64,000 nucleotides of DNA from Arenibacter algicola (GTDB lineage: Bacteria > Bacteroidota > Bacteroidia > Flavobacteriales > Flavobacteriaceae): assembly GCF_000733925.1 (NCBI RefSeq), contig NZ_JPOO01000003.1:1860001-1924000 (forward strand), in the 5' to 3' direction. Made by a program: the position numbers and the translations under genes. Shown in pieces: positions 55,381 through 63,852 of the stretch; the stretch's first letter is position 1, and every line of letters starts with the position of its first letter. The notes under the pieces are model-generated. The model did not search any database. It had not been told where the DNA came from and saw only the letters and a list, made by a program, of their open reading frames with translations.

Positions 55381-55581
55381 CCCTTAAATTTAAAGTGCAA
55401 AGAAATAAATTATTCACTTTAGACCCAACTTTTGTTCTTGATCCGTCTTTCCCCCGGACTGGGCCGGGATTGTGAACAAAATCTAACGGAGATCGATTAA
55501 CTTTAGGTAAAACAGTGAAACAAGAATCCAGACCTTATTGCCCATTGGTTCCCTTGAGCCCTTAGGAAAGTTTGGGCGTGC

Positions 55582-56013
55582 ATGTCCTTGGATAGGGAAT
55601 TGAATCAACAACTTCTAATGTTAGACTATGATCTGAATGAGCATGCTGAATTCCATTTTCCACAAAATCAAATTGCCATTACAAAGATAATAGATCCCAA
55701 CGCTGAAAGAATTGATATTTGCTACCGTGAATATTATGTGGCCGGTCTCGAGGACAGGTCAAAAGAACCGGTACGCCGTTTCGCCTGCTTTACCAGGGAC
55801 CTTCACGAACTGGCAAGGTTCCTCAGGAAATGCCGGATCGAGACCGTGGCCATGGAATCCACAGGCGTGTAATGGTACCACCTCTACACCGTCCTACTGG
55901 ATCATGGCTTCGAGGTATTCTTGGTGAACGCCCGCCATGTGAAGAACGTGCCCGGAAGGAAGAGCGACGTGAGCGATGCCCAGTGGTTACAGGAACTGCG
56001 TGGACTTACAACA
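55582..56013 (+). pseudogene. IS110-family transposase relic (nonsense plus truncation)
   Basis: The N-terminal DEDD domain of a second, different IS110 transposase: RIDICYREYYVAG, RRFACFTRDLHELARFLRKC and IETVAMESTGV. Then TAA stands where the family has Tyr (ESTGV-stop-WYHLY). The frame continues VLLDHGFEVFLVNARHVKNV and PGRKSDVSDAQWLQELR, stopping similarity near 56013. The C-terminal domain is missing. About 135 bases before it are probably its own non-coding end, cut by the preceding IS. Confidence 0.88.
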
Positions 56014-56295
56014 AAAAAAAGGAACCACCATTACGGTAATTCCGCTTTTGAATCAAACTTACATTTGCTTCTTTCAAGGTAAAGATACTATATTCATTTT
56101 ACTTCTTTTGCTTTATCCTTCTCAACATTAGCCCTTTAGTAGTTCACTTTAAAGTCCTATTTCTGCTCAAAAGCAATTATTCAATTTTATTCATAATATT
56201 TTCATAAAAGACTAAAAAGTATGATATTTATCATCTTTTAGTAAAACAGGAATTGTCAACTTTGTGAGTTATTTAATTTTCAAAAAAATCAAAAG
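56014..56295. other. Spacer between the IS110 relic and the 602-residue gene
   Basis: About 280 bases. AT-rich, no gene. It contains the FNR-like palindrome at 56221 described separately. Confidence 0.5.
56221..56234. promoter_or_regulatory. FNR/NsrR-like palindrome upstream of the 602-residue gene
   Basis: ATGAT-ATTT-ATCAT, 62 bases before the ATG, followed by CTTTTA. Half sites fit Crp/FNR-type TGAY-N4-RTCA; the reverse strand AAAGATGATAAA also resembles an NsrR half site. A near-identical motif precedes napD (61173-61188). Confidence 0.5.
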
Positions 56296-58104
56296 ATGAC
56301 TTTATCTAAATCTCTACACTCATTTCATATTCCAGTTATGGGATTGGCTTATACGATTGACAGTCCCATTCGTGTGGCCCAATTTGGAATTTCGTCCGTA
56401 ATATCTATTATTGACGATGAACTTATTGAAAAAATGAATGCCTTTTACAGTAAAAAGTTTAACTTACCATATCAGGAAATATCAAAAAAAGCAGAAGATT
56501 ATCGAGCCGAACGTATTACGTCCTATTTAAATTTGGTGGATAATATTGTAAAGAGAAAATTCTCAAAATTTAAAACTGAATTATCTGAAAGCAAATTAGC
56601 CCTGGATAATTTCATAGCTACTTTACCTAATAAGTCCAGTATTAAAGAGGGGCTTTCCAATTTAATGGATGAAGGATCCGCCTTAAAGGAAAATATAAAA
56701 AACTACTTAGAAACACATCTAACAGCTGGGGATATTGATGTGAATATTATGACCAAAATCGATAAGGATAACTTTGTTAAAGGTGAACAATTACATGTAG
56801 AATTTAATGATGCACATGCTTCACTACGTGGTTTTGCCAAGAGTAATCTAAGTTCTTCCGTCGTGCTTTCGGCAGGAATGAATCCAAGATTATATAGCTA
56901 TATCGAAAATTTCAAGGATTTCTTTCCAGATAGTCAAGGGTTTTTAAAAAAGAAAATTATCCTGAAGGTCAGCGATTATCGTTCGGCAACCATTCAAGGA
57001 AAATTTTTAGCCAAAAAGGGGCTTTGGGTTTCGGAATACAGAATTGAATCTGGGTTAAACTGTGGCGGACATGCTTTTGCAACAGAAGGGTATTTATTAG
57101 GACCCATTTTGGAGGAATTCAAAAACAAAAAGTCTGAATTAATCCATGACACTCACGATGTTTTTGCAAAAGGCTTAAGTGTAAAAGGTTTAACCGTTCC
57201 AGAACATCCTTTAGATTTAAAATTCACCGTTCAAGGTGGTGTTGGTACAGCCGAGGAACACGAGTTTTTACTTGAAAATTACCAAGTGGACTCAGTAGGC
57301 TGGGGAACCCCATTTCTATTAGTGCCAGAAGCTACCTCTGTAGATAAACAAACACGGGATTTAATGGCAAAAGCCCAGGAAAAGGATTTGTATTTAAGTG
57401 GAATTTCACCTTTAGGAGTTCCTTTTAATACTATTAAGGGAACCACCAACGAATTTTTCAAACAAAAACGTATAAACGATAATAAAGCAGGAAGTTCTTG
57501 TCCGAAGAAATTTTTGGCCTTGAGCAAAGAGTTTGGTCCAGAGGGTATTTGTACTGCTTCAAAAAAATATCAAGATGTAAAATTAGCGGAATTAGAGGCT
57601 AAAAGACTTGAAGTATCTACAAGTATGTATGAAAATGCCAAAGCTAAAATTACCGAAAAAGCTTGTCTTTGTGTTGGTTTGGCCAATGCATCTTATTTAG
57701 AAAATGATATTCCCATTAAAGGTCAGGAGCAAGGTGTTGTTATTTGTCCTGGACCGAATTTGGCTTATTTTGATAAGGAAGTCCCACTTTCTACAATGAT
57801 GCAACATATTTATGGAAATGCGTCTGTGCTTTCCAATGTAAACCGCCCAAACATGTTTGTGAAGGAATTGAAAATGTATGTGGATTATTTAAAAAATGAA
57901 ATAGCTGCAATTTCAGAAGAAGTAACAACCAAACAAATTAAAAAATGGGTTGCTTTTAAAATAAATTTGTTTGAAGGCATTGCCTACTATCAAAATTTGT
58001 TTTTATGTTCACTTTCTAATAAAAACATAAAGATTCAAAATGATCTTCAGTTTTATAAAGAAGAACTAATTGCTGTTGCGATTCCTGAATTAGAAATGGC
58101 TTAA
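56296..58104 (+). CDS. Unassigned 602-residue protein, possible flavin TIM-barrel
   Basis: 602 residues, no signal peptide. I know close relatives only as hypothetical proteins of Bacteroidota and other anaerobe-rich groups. Conserved-looking blocks: HIPVMGLAYTIDSPIRVAQF, GISSVISIIDDELIEKM, RIESGLNCGGHAFATEGYL, FTVQGGVGTAEEHEFLLENY, SVGWGTPFLLVPEATSVD, LYLSGISPLGVPFN. The QGGVGT...GWGTPFLLVPEA order recalls the flavin-phosphate region of nitronate-monooxygenase-like barrels. Cys in CGGH, SCPKKF, GICTASKKY, CLCVG and ICPGP could bind a cluster. Its promoter shares an FNR-like site with napDA. Function not known. Confidence 0.7.
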   Translation: MTLSKSLHSFHIPVMGLAYTIDSPIRVAQFGISSVISIIDDELIEKMNAFYSKKFNLPYQEISKKAEDYRAERITSYLNLVDNIVKRKFSKFKTELSESKLALDNFIATLPNKSSIKEGLSNLMDEGSALKENIKNYLETHLTAGDIDVNIMTKIDKDNFVKGEQLHVEFNDAHASLRGFAKSNLSSSVVLSAGMNPRLYSYIENFKDFFPDSQGFLKKKIILKVSDYRSATIQGKFLAKKGLWVSEYRIESGLNCGGHAFATEGYLLGPILEEFKNKKSELIHDTHDVFAKGLSVKGLTVPEHPLDLKFTVQGGVGTAEEHEFLLENYQVDSVGWGTPFLLVPEATSVDKQTRDLMAKAQEKDLYLSGISPLGVPFNTIKGTTNEFFKQKRINDNKAGSSCPKKFLALSKEFGPEGICTASKKYQDVKLAELEAKRLEVSTSMYENAKAKITEKACLCVGLANASYLENDIPIKGQEQGVVICPGPNLAYFDKEVPLSTMMQHIYGNASVLSNVNRPNMFVKELKMYVDYLKNEIAAISEEVTTKQIKKWVAFKINLFEGIAYYQNLFLCSLSNKNIKIQNDLQFYKEELIAVAIPELEMA

Positions 58105-58274
58105 TTTGAATAGAAGAATGTCAGCTCTGAAATAGGCTAACTATTTCATTTTCCTTTTTTGACCTTACTTAATTCAATACTGGCTGGTCTGTATGGTACA
58201 ATACATTTCTCTGTAAGTATTCATTCCCATAGAACGGGTCGGAGTAACAAGTCGTAATAACCTACTCATTTTTT

Positions 58275-58315
58275 GACTCTTTACAAAATCGGTAATTTGT
58301 AAAGAGTCTTATTTT
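58275..58315 (+). terminator. Intrinsic terminator after the 602-residue gene
   Basis: Perfect 13-bp arms GACTCTTTACAAA (58275-58287) and TTTGTAAAGAGTC (58296-58308), followed by TTATTTTT. It lies 170 bases after the stop codon. Confidence 0.8.
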
Positions 58316-58572
58316 TGAAGTATAATTCAGGGGGTCTAAACACAATCCTTGCCCCATGTTCTAAGGGCGAATAGCCAGGAGTTAATATTTTATCGCGAAC
58401 GGCATATTGAAAAGTTGTGTGGGTAGGATTCATTATTGTCAGCTAATTACACACAATAGCCTATCATTTAGTATACCAAATTCTTTGCACGATTATAGTT
58501 TTAAGTAAAATTGTTAGTAGTACCGCCAATAGAATTAAAAAATCTGCACCGATTTTGGTAACTTTACAAAAG

Positions 58573-58586
58573 TTGTCAATTGACAA
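58573..58586. promoter_or_regulatory. Perfect palindrome upstream of the trhA-like gene
   Basis: TTGTCAATTGACAA, a 14-base perfect palindrome ending 22 bases before the ATG. It is placed like an operator. Regulator unknown. Confidence 0.35.
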
Positions 58587-58608
58587 TACACAGCCTCAAT
58601 CCATTTTC

Positions 58609-59247
58609 ATGCTAGCTCTGAAACCCAATACAAAAATTCAGCAAGAACTCGTAAACAGTATCGTACATGGCTTTGGAATTATTTTTGGTATTGTTAGTAT
58701 TCCTATTCTGATAGCCTTTGCCATAAAAAGTAACAATACACCTGGGGTTATAGGCGCAGCTATATATGGATTTTGTTTTTTACAACTTTTTACTTTTTCT
58801 ACACTCTACCATGGATTTCAGCATGCACAGGCAAAACATATATTTCATATCCTTGACCACATCAGTATTTATTTCCTGATTTCTGGCACCTACACTCCCT
58901 TTTTATTAATTTATATGAATAATGCCTTTGGTATTACATTGCTATCTGTATTGTGGGGCCTGACTGCCTTGGGAATTGTTTTTAAGGTTTTTTTTACTGG
59001 CAAATGGAATATTATTTCGACGCTCGTTTACATAGCAATGGGATGCATTATGATAGTAGGAGGACGTACTTTTTTTGAATCTATTCCAAGAAGCATATTG
59101 ACCATGATTCTTATCGGAGGTGTGCTTTACCTTTTGGGAGTCATCTTTTACCTATGGAAAAAATATCCCTATAACCATGCTGTCTGGCATTTTTTTGTTC
59201 TGGCAGCTGCTGTTTGTCATTACGTAGCCATTTTGTTGGCAGTGTAA
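58609..59247 (+). CDS. trhA: TrhA / hemolysin III family (PAQR) membrane protein
   Basis: 212 residues from the ATG at 58609; the longer TTG frame runs through the palindrome. Seven membrane helices. PAQR signatures: ELVNSIVHGFGIIFGIVSIP near the start, FSTLYHGFQHAQAKHIFHIL with its His and Ser, DHISIYFLISGTYTPFLLIY and a final AVWHFFVLAAAVCHYVAILL. The His residues form the metal site of this family. Bacterial TrhA is linked to membrane-fluidity control; 'hemolysin' is historical. Confidence 0.92.
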   Translation: MLALKPNTKIQQELVNSIVHGFGIIFGIVSIPILIAFAIKSNNTPGVIGAAIYGFCFLQLFTFSTLYHGFQHAQAKHIFHILDHISIYFLISGTYTPFLLIYMNNAFGITLLSVLWGLTALGIVFKVFFTGKWNIISTLVYIAMGCIMIVGGRTFFESIPRSILTMILIGGVLYLLGVIFYLWKKYPYNHAVWHFFVLAAAVCHYVAILLAV

Positions 59248-59632
59248 CGATGGATAATTTTAACTTACCATCATCTTGTTGGATATTAAATGAAACAGGT
59301 AATGAAAATTCTTGAATAGAAATTCAAAGACCCAAGATGATATTATTATCCTCCACAAAGGAATCTTTCAGACAATAGTTCTAATTGTGATTCAGCTTTC
59401 GATAAATCAGTTTGAAGTTTCTTATTGTTGTTTACCTATAGTAAGTTGGGTGAATCCATCAACCTTCGACATTATTTTATTCATTACATAATTGATGATT
59501 AAATAAGATGGAATTTAATTAAGGTAAATGATGTTAACAAAGTGTCCTAAAAAATGTTCGTGGCTGTTGCAGAACTCGAATGAACATTAATTTTTGCTTT
59601 TATAAATGTGCTAAAATCCATAAATTAAAGAC
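59248..59632. other. Gene-free, includes the probable left end of the IS1182 relic
   Basis: About 385 AT-rich bases. No frame worth calling. The last 90 bases (from about 59540, with ATGTTCGTGGCTGTTGCAGA) are probably the non-coding left end of the IS1182 relic, though I cannot place the boundary. Confidence 0.4.
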
Positions 59633-60180
59633 ATGGAAGGCAGAAAAAATTATACCGTAAAACTCTTCTCCGGTTTCCAGTTGTCGAACCGGATTCCAAA
59701 GGAAAATCGTAACAGAAGGCTCCTCGAAACACTTGATCTGAGTTTTCTTTATAAGGATAGGAAAAAACTTTATGGCAAGGCGGGTAACCCTTCGATTGAC
59801 CCCGTAGTATTTTTTAAGCTACTAATCATGGGATACCTTGAGAACCTGCCGGTATTACCTCCGACCGAAAACTGGTAGAACATTGCTGCATGCGAATGGA
59901 CGTGCTGTACTTCCTAGTTTTGGTGCCTGCCTAAAGGCCGGCAGGCAGGTAGACGAGGATCTTCCATGGCATACAACGATCGGCAGAACGAGGCAACTTT
60001 ACCCGGTTTACCTTTTCGGGACATTGTTCATCAAAGTATTTGCCTTATGTGTCAATAGCGGAATGGTATCCGGCCATACCCAGGCGGTAAATTCGGCCCA
60101 GATAAAAGCAAATTCATCAATGGAAATTGTAGTGTTTAAAGTGCCGGCCAACTCCCTAGGCAACCACTTGAAAATCCAAT
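59633..60180 (+). pseudogene. IS1182-family transposase relic
   Basis: The N-terminal part of an IS1182 transposase in pieces. Frame 1: LETLDLSFLYKDRKKLYGKA, GNPSIDPVVFFKLLIMGYLE. It then breaks by about 11 inserted bases. Another frame continues SDRKLVEHCCMRMDVLYFL. A palindrome is inserted at about 59920-59949. The product resumes as VDEDLPWHTTIGRTRQLYPV and SGMVSGHTQAVNSAQIKANS before stopping. The C-terminal catalytic half is gone. Confidence 0.88.
59924..59947. repeat. REP-like palindrome inserted in the transposase relic
   Basis: TGCCTGCC (59924-59931), eight bases, GGCAGGCA (59940-59947). It interrupts the frame between FL and VDEDLPWH of the expected transposase. A related palindrome is at 42071-42091. 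Confidence 0.75.
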
Positions 60181-60264
60181 GTTACCGGCTGATATTCCTT
60201 CTTTTTTATTTAAATAAAACTTAAATAATCTACAATTAATAAAAAATGAAATATCTTGCATCTA

Positions 60265-60711
60265 ATGGGATTATTTGACTTTAGAGATCTAAGCAAAAGA
60301 AAAAAGAAAGGCACTATTACTATAGAATGTGAACCTGATGGGGTGCGAATCAATAGTTCATCAATTAGTTTTCCGACAAGTTATAAAACTCTCAAAAACA
60401 TATTGGGAGATGCCACACGTGTTGAACCTATTAATCAAACCAACAGCAAGGTGTATCTTTGGGATGAATTGGGCATTTACTGCTCATCTGCCGATCCAGA
60501 TAAGATGCTAATGCTCCTTCTTGTAGAGGACAATAGGTACGGTCTAGGTCACCAACCTAAAAACAACTTCACAGGAACAGTTTTAATTGATGGTGAGGCC
60601 ATGGACATCTCGTTGGAAAAGGTAAGTAATGATAGACCATATATCATAAGGTCTGTAATCAAAGAAAAGAAGCAGGTTGCCATAGCTCTCGGATGGAATC
60701 CTGGTATTTAA
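60265..60711 (+). CDS. Small domain protein with YLWDELGI motif (DUF7738-like)
   Basis: 148 residues from the ATG at 60265. No signal peptide. ISFPTSYKTLKNILGDATRV, then SKVYLWDELGIYCSSAD and a C-terminal DRPYIIRSVIKEKKQVAIAL. The pattern 'P-x-S-x-x-x-L-x-x-x-LG ... Y-x-WD-x-LGI' resembles DUF7738 proteins, often found near toxin-immunity or accessory genes. I cannot confirm this. It lies in the accessory region between an IS relic and the nap operon, with no obvious partner. Confidence 0.6.
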   Translation: MGLFDFRDLSKRKKKGTITIECEPDGVRINSSSISFPTSYKTLKNILGDATRVEPINQTNSKVYLWDELGIYCSSADPDKMLMLLLVEDNRYGLGHQPKNNFTGTVLIDGEAMDISLEKVSNDRPYIIRSVIKEKKQVAIALGWNPGI

Positions 60712-61277
60712 AACGAGGATGACCACATTAACTGCGTAAATAAAAACAAGACTTAATCAAAAATAAATCCTTGTAGCAGTTCTAGCCAGAATAGGTGTTC
60801 AGCCACTTTTCACAAGACACTCCAGAATCAAGGTATTTACAAGACACTGTAAGGCAACATTGTTGGGTACCTGGATATAACAAGAAAAACAAAGAAGACA
60901 GCGACTATTTCAGCAATGGCCCTTCTATCCAGAAGATGTTTATCTCCCACGAAAAATTGAGATTCCAACTCAAAATGCATTTTCTTAATCTTAGAACTCA
61001 CCTTTTTCTTATCTGGCAATACAAAATAAGCTACAATGTCTCCAACAAGACAATTACCAAAATCCATCAATCTTTTAGATATCAAGATCGAGATATTCCC
61101 CATCCGATTCATTTTTTGAACAAACCAAACATTATATCCATTCTAGTACAAAGCTAACTTCTTTAGATTGGCGATGACTTTTATCATCTTTATTTACAAA
61201 ATGCTGTCTTAATTTTATTAAATTGTTAGTGCAAATGCTAAAGATGATATATTCCCATATTAAAAAAATTGTTTTGC
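60712..61277. other. Gene-poor spacer upstream of the nap operon
   Basis: About 565 bases. Frames exist on both strands (plus 60795-61157, minus 60837-61112), but neither has a recognisable family, signal or promoter, so neither is called. The last 105 bases are the nap regulatory region. Confidence 0.45.
61173..61188. promoter_or_regulatory. FNR/NsrR-like palindrome upstream of napD
   Basis: GATGAC-TTTT-ATCATC, 89 bases before the napD ATG and followed by TTTA, nearly the same as the site at 56221. An inverted half site AAAGATGATA occurs again near 61238. Likely a binding site for a Crp/FNR-type or Rrf2/NsrR-type regulator. Confidence 0.55.
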
Positions 61278-61514
61278 ATGCCAATTAAAAGTTACCTGGC
61301 CCTTCCTGTAGCCGGAAGAAAAGATGAGTTGATGACCGCCTTAAAAAGTTTTCATCAATGTGAGGTCGTCCCGGCCCAGAATCAAGATGTCCTTGCCTTG
61401 GTAACCGATACTTCCAACGAAATGGAGGAAGAAATTCTTAAAGAAAAAATTGAAGCCATAGACAGTCTCAAAATGTTATCCCTAGTCTCCGGTTTTAATA
61501 CACCGCCTAATTAA
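61278..61514 (+). CDS. napD: NapD, nitrate reductase assembly chaperone
   Basis: 78 residues from the ATG at 61278. Small ferredoxin-like fold: MPIKSYLALPVAGRKDELMT, ALKSFHQCEVVPAQNQDVLA, LVTDTSNEMEEEILKEKIEA and the ending SLKMLSLVSGF. NapD binds the Tat signal of NapA and holds back export until the cofactor is in place. The napA ATG lies seven bases downstream. Confidence 0.92.
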   Translation: MPIKSYLALPVAGRKDELMTALKSFHQCEVVPAQNQDVLALVTDTSNEMEEEILKEKIEAIDSLKMLSLVSGFNTPPN

Positions 61515-61521
61515 TATAACT

Positions 61522-63849
61522 ATGTACAAGTCTGCAACAAATAGAAGAAATTTTATTAAGAAAATGGCCATGTTATCAGCCATGACCGCCGCTGCATCCA
61601 TGTTTCCCGGAATTATATTTGCAAGTGAACAGGAAAAAGGAATTCCTGAAGGTGCCAACCTGGATTGGAAAAAAGGCCCTTGTAGATTCTGTGGCGTGGG
61701 ATGCGGAATACTTGTGGGCACTGAAAACGGAAGGGCTGTTGCAGTAAAAGGAGATCCCAACTCATCGGTCAATAAAGGATTACTTTGTGTAAAGGGGTAT
61801 CACCAGATTATGTGCATACAATCCAAGGATAGACTTACACATGCGTTGGTCAAGAAAAATGGCAAGTATGTTCAGACCCCTATCAACGAGGCTTTGGACC
61901 TTGTGGCTTCTAAAATGAAAGGAACTATTGAAAGGCATGGTAAGGATTCGGTCGCTATGTACACCTCCGGACAATCCACAATTCCAGAAGGATATATAGC
62001 TTCAAAACTAATGAAAGGAGCCATAGGCACCAATAATCTGGATTGCAATGCGCGCCTATGTATGGCAAGTGCCGTAACAGGCTTCCTGACCAGCTTTGGT
62101 GCGGATGAACCAATGGGTTGCTATGAAGATATTGATCATGCAGATTACTTTGTAACTTGGGGTAATAATATGGCCGAAATGCACCCTGTATTATTCTCGA
62201 GAATGCTGGAGCAGAAATCACAACGCGGTGCCAAAATTATTGATTTTGCCACAAGAACAACACGCTCCAGTACGGCATCGGACAAGTCCATTCTATTTGA
62301 GCCCCAAACCGATCTAGCAGTTGCCAATGCCATTTGTTATGAGATTATCAAGAATGGCTGGGTAAACAAATCCTTTGTTGAAAATCACTGTAGTTTTAGC
62401 AAAGGGCTCACCAATATGGGATACGGCCTGGAAGACCATTATGAATTTACGGATAAGCCAGAAAAAATAAACTTTGATGCCTATAAGGAGTTTCTGAAAG
62501 ATTACAGTCCGGAAAAGGTTTCAAAATATTCTAAAGTCTCCGTGAAGGACATTAAATATTTAGCCTCTATTTATGGTGATCCAAATAAAAAGGTAGTTTC
62601 CTATTGGTGTATGGGAATGAACCAACATACGCGCGGAACTTGGATAAATAATTTAGTATACAATATACATTTACTAACCGGAAAAATTTCCCAACCGGGG
62701 AATGGCCCATTTTCCCTAACTGGGCAACCTTCCGCTTGTGGCACTGCCCGCGAGGTGGGCACTTTTACCCATAAATTACCTCACGGTGTCGTAACCAATA
62801 AGGAAGATAGGGAGATGGCCGCAAGAATTTGGAAGGTCCCTGTCGACAATATTCCAGCCAAACCCACCTATCACGCAACTGAAATGTTTAGGGCCGTAGA
62901 CAGAGGGGATATCAAGTTTATATGGATCCAAGCCACTAATCCGTTGGTTTCACTACCAAAAACGAGCCGTTACAGGCCAGGAATGGAAAAGGATTCTTGT
63001 TTTATTGTTGTTTCAGATGTGTTTCCAACGCCTACCTCGGATGTCGCAGATGTTATTCTTCCTGCGTCCTGGCATATCGAGAAAAGTGGACTTTATGGCA
63101 ACTCTGAAAGAAGAACCCAACATTGGGACAAAATGGTGGAAGGTCCTGGTGAGTCTACAGCAGATGCCTGGATGTTTATCGAAGTAGCAAAACGAATGGG
63201 ATATGGAAATCTGTTTCCCTATAGCAAAGAAAACCACGTAGAGGAAATATACAACGAATACAGACAGTTCCATGAAGGTGCCAAACACGGTATGGCACCA
63301 TTGGAAGTTCTGAAAAAAGAATCTGGCGCCATTTGGCCCTATGTAAACGGAAAATCGACCCAATGGCGATTTAACGCGAAATATGATCCTGCCTGTTCCA
63401 ATGGCAAAGACTTTCATTTTTATGGAAAACCAGATGGAAAAGCTGTGATATGGCAACGCCCTTTTGAAGAAGCTCCGGAAAAACCAGATCAAGAATATCC
63501 ATTCTGGTTGAATACAGGACGTGTAATTGAACACTGGCACACCGGTTCCATGACCCGCAGAATCCCCGTATTACATCAAGCCATGCCCCATGCCTATGTG
63601 GAGTTTCATCCGGATGATGCCAAGTCATTAGGCATAAGAAATGGCGAAAATATCAAAATAACCTCCCGTAGGGGCTCTTGTAAATTACCCGCTTCTATTA
63701 ACGAAAGAGGACTGCCCACCAAAGGACAGGTATTTGTTCCGTTCTTTGACGAAAATATGCTTATTAACGATGTGACTCTTGATGCTTTCTGTCCCATTTC
63801 CAAAGAACCTGATTACAAGAAATGCGCTGTTAAAGTTGAAAAAGCATAA
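61522..63849 (+). CDS. napA: Periplasmic nitrate reductase, catalytic subunit
   Basis: 775 residues. Tat leader NRRNFIKKMAML. A [4Fe-4S] site: C54, C57, C61 (CRFCGVGCG) and C89 (LLCVKG). Mo-bis-MGD fold with the molybdenum ligand C180 in DCNARLCMASAV, and WCMGMNQHTRGTWINNLVYN, QPSACGTAREVGTFTHKLPH. The C-terminal cofactor-binding part contains PFWLNTGRVIEHWHTGSMTR. It reduces nitrate to nitrite in the periplasm. Followed three bases later by another gene of the operon. Confidence 0.95.
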   Translation: MYKSATNRRNFIKKMAMLSAMTAAASMFPGIIFASEQEKGIPEGANLDWKKGPCRFCGVGCGILVGTENGRAVAVKGDPNSSVNKGLLCVKGYHQIMCIQSKDRLTHALVKKNGKYVQTPINEALDLVASKMKGTIERHGKDSVAMYTSGQSTIPEGYIASKLMKGAIGTNNLDCNARLCMASAVTGFLTSFGADEPMGCYEDIDHADYFVTWGNNMAEMHPVLFSRMLEQKSQRGAKIIDFATRTTRSSTASDKSILFEPQTDLAVANAICYEIIKNGWVNKSFVENHCSFSKGLTNMGYGLEDHYEFTDKPEKINFDAYKEFLKDYSPEKVSKYSKVSVKDIKYLASIYGDPNKKVVSYWCMGMNQHTRGTWINNLVYNIHLLTGKISQPGNGPFSLTGQPSACGTAREVGTFTHKLPHGVVTNKEDREMAARIWKVPVDNIPAKPTYHATEMFRAVDRGDIKFIWIQATNPLVSLPKTSRYRPGMEKDSCFIVVSDVFPTPTSDVADVILPASWHIEKSGLYGNSERRTQHWDKMVEGPGESTADAWMFIEVAKRMGYGNLFPYSKENHVEEIYNEYRQFHEGAKHGMAPLEVLKKESGAIWPYVNGKSTQWRFNAKYDPACSNGKDFHFYGKPDGKAVIWQRPFEEAPEKPDQEYPFWLNTGRVIEHWHTGSMTRRIPVLHQAMPHAYVEFHPDDAKSLGIRNGENIKITSRRGSCKLPASINERGLPTKGQVFVPFFDENMLINDVTLDAFCPISKEPDYKKCAVKVEKA

Positions 63850-63852
63850 AAT

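Larger units (their letters stand above)
53986..55444 (-). mobile_element. ISAon1-type insertion sequence, copy 2, no target duplication
   Basis: Inverted repeats begin GGATCAAG at both ends and share AAAA and TGGGT further in (left at 53986, right end at 55444). Flanks differ (GCAATCCT left, GTCTTTCC right), so there is no target duplication; the right flank is part of an IS110 relic. The element is related to but clearly diverged from copy 1, so it is not a recent duplicate of it. Confidence 0.82.
58105..58608. other. Gene-free stretch with terminator and palindrome
   Basis: About 500 bases. It contains a strong terminator (58275-58315) and, near the trhA-like start, the palindrome TTGTCAATTGACAA. 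A stretch near 58240 recalls the 3' end of 16S rRNA by a few bases only and is not rRNA. Confidence 0.6.

Noticed and set aside
58240..58262. Stretch resembling the 3' end of 16S rRNA (GGAGTAACAAGTCGTAA)
   Set aside because: Only a few bases match and nothing around it resembles rRNA.
60795..61157. Plus-strand frame of 120 codons and overlapping minus-strand frame of 91 codons
   Set aside because: No recognisable family, unusual composition for a soluble protein, no promoter or partner; neither strand is favoured.
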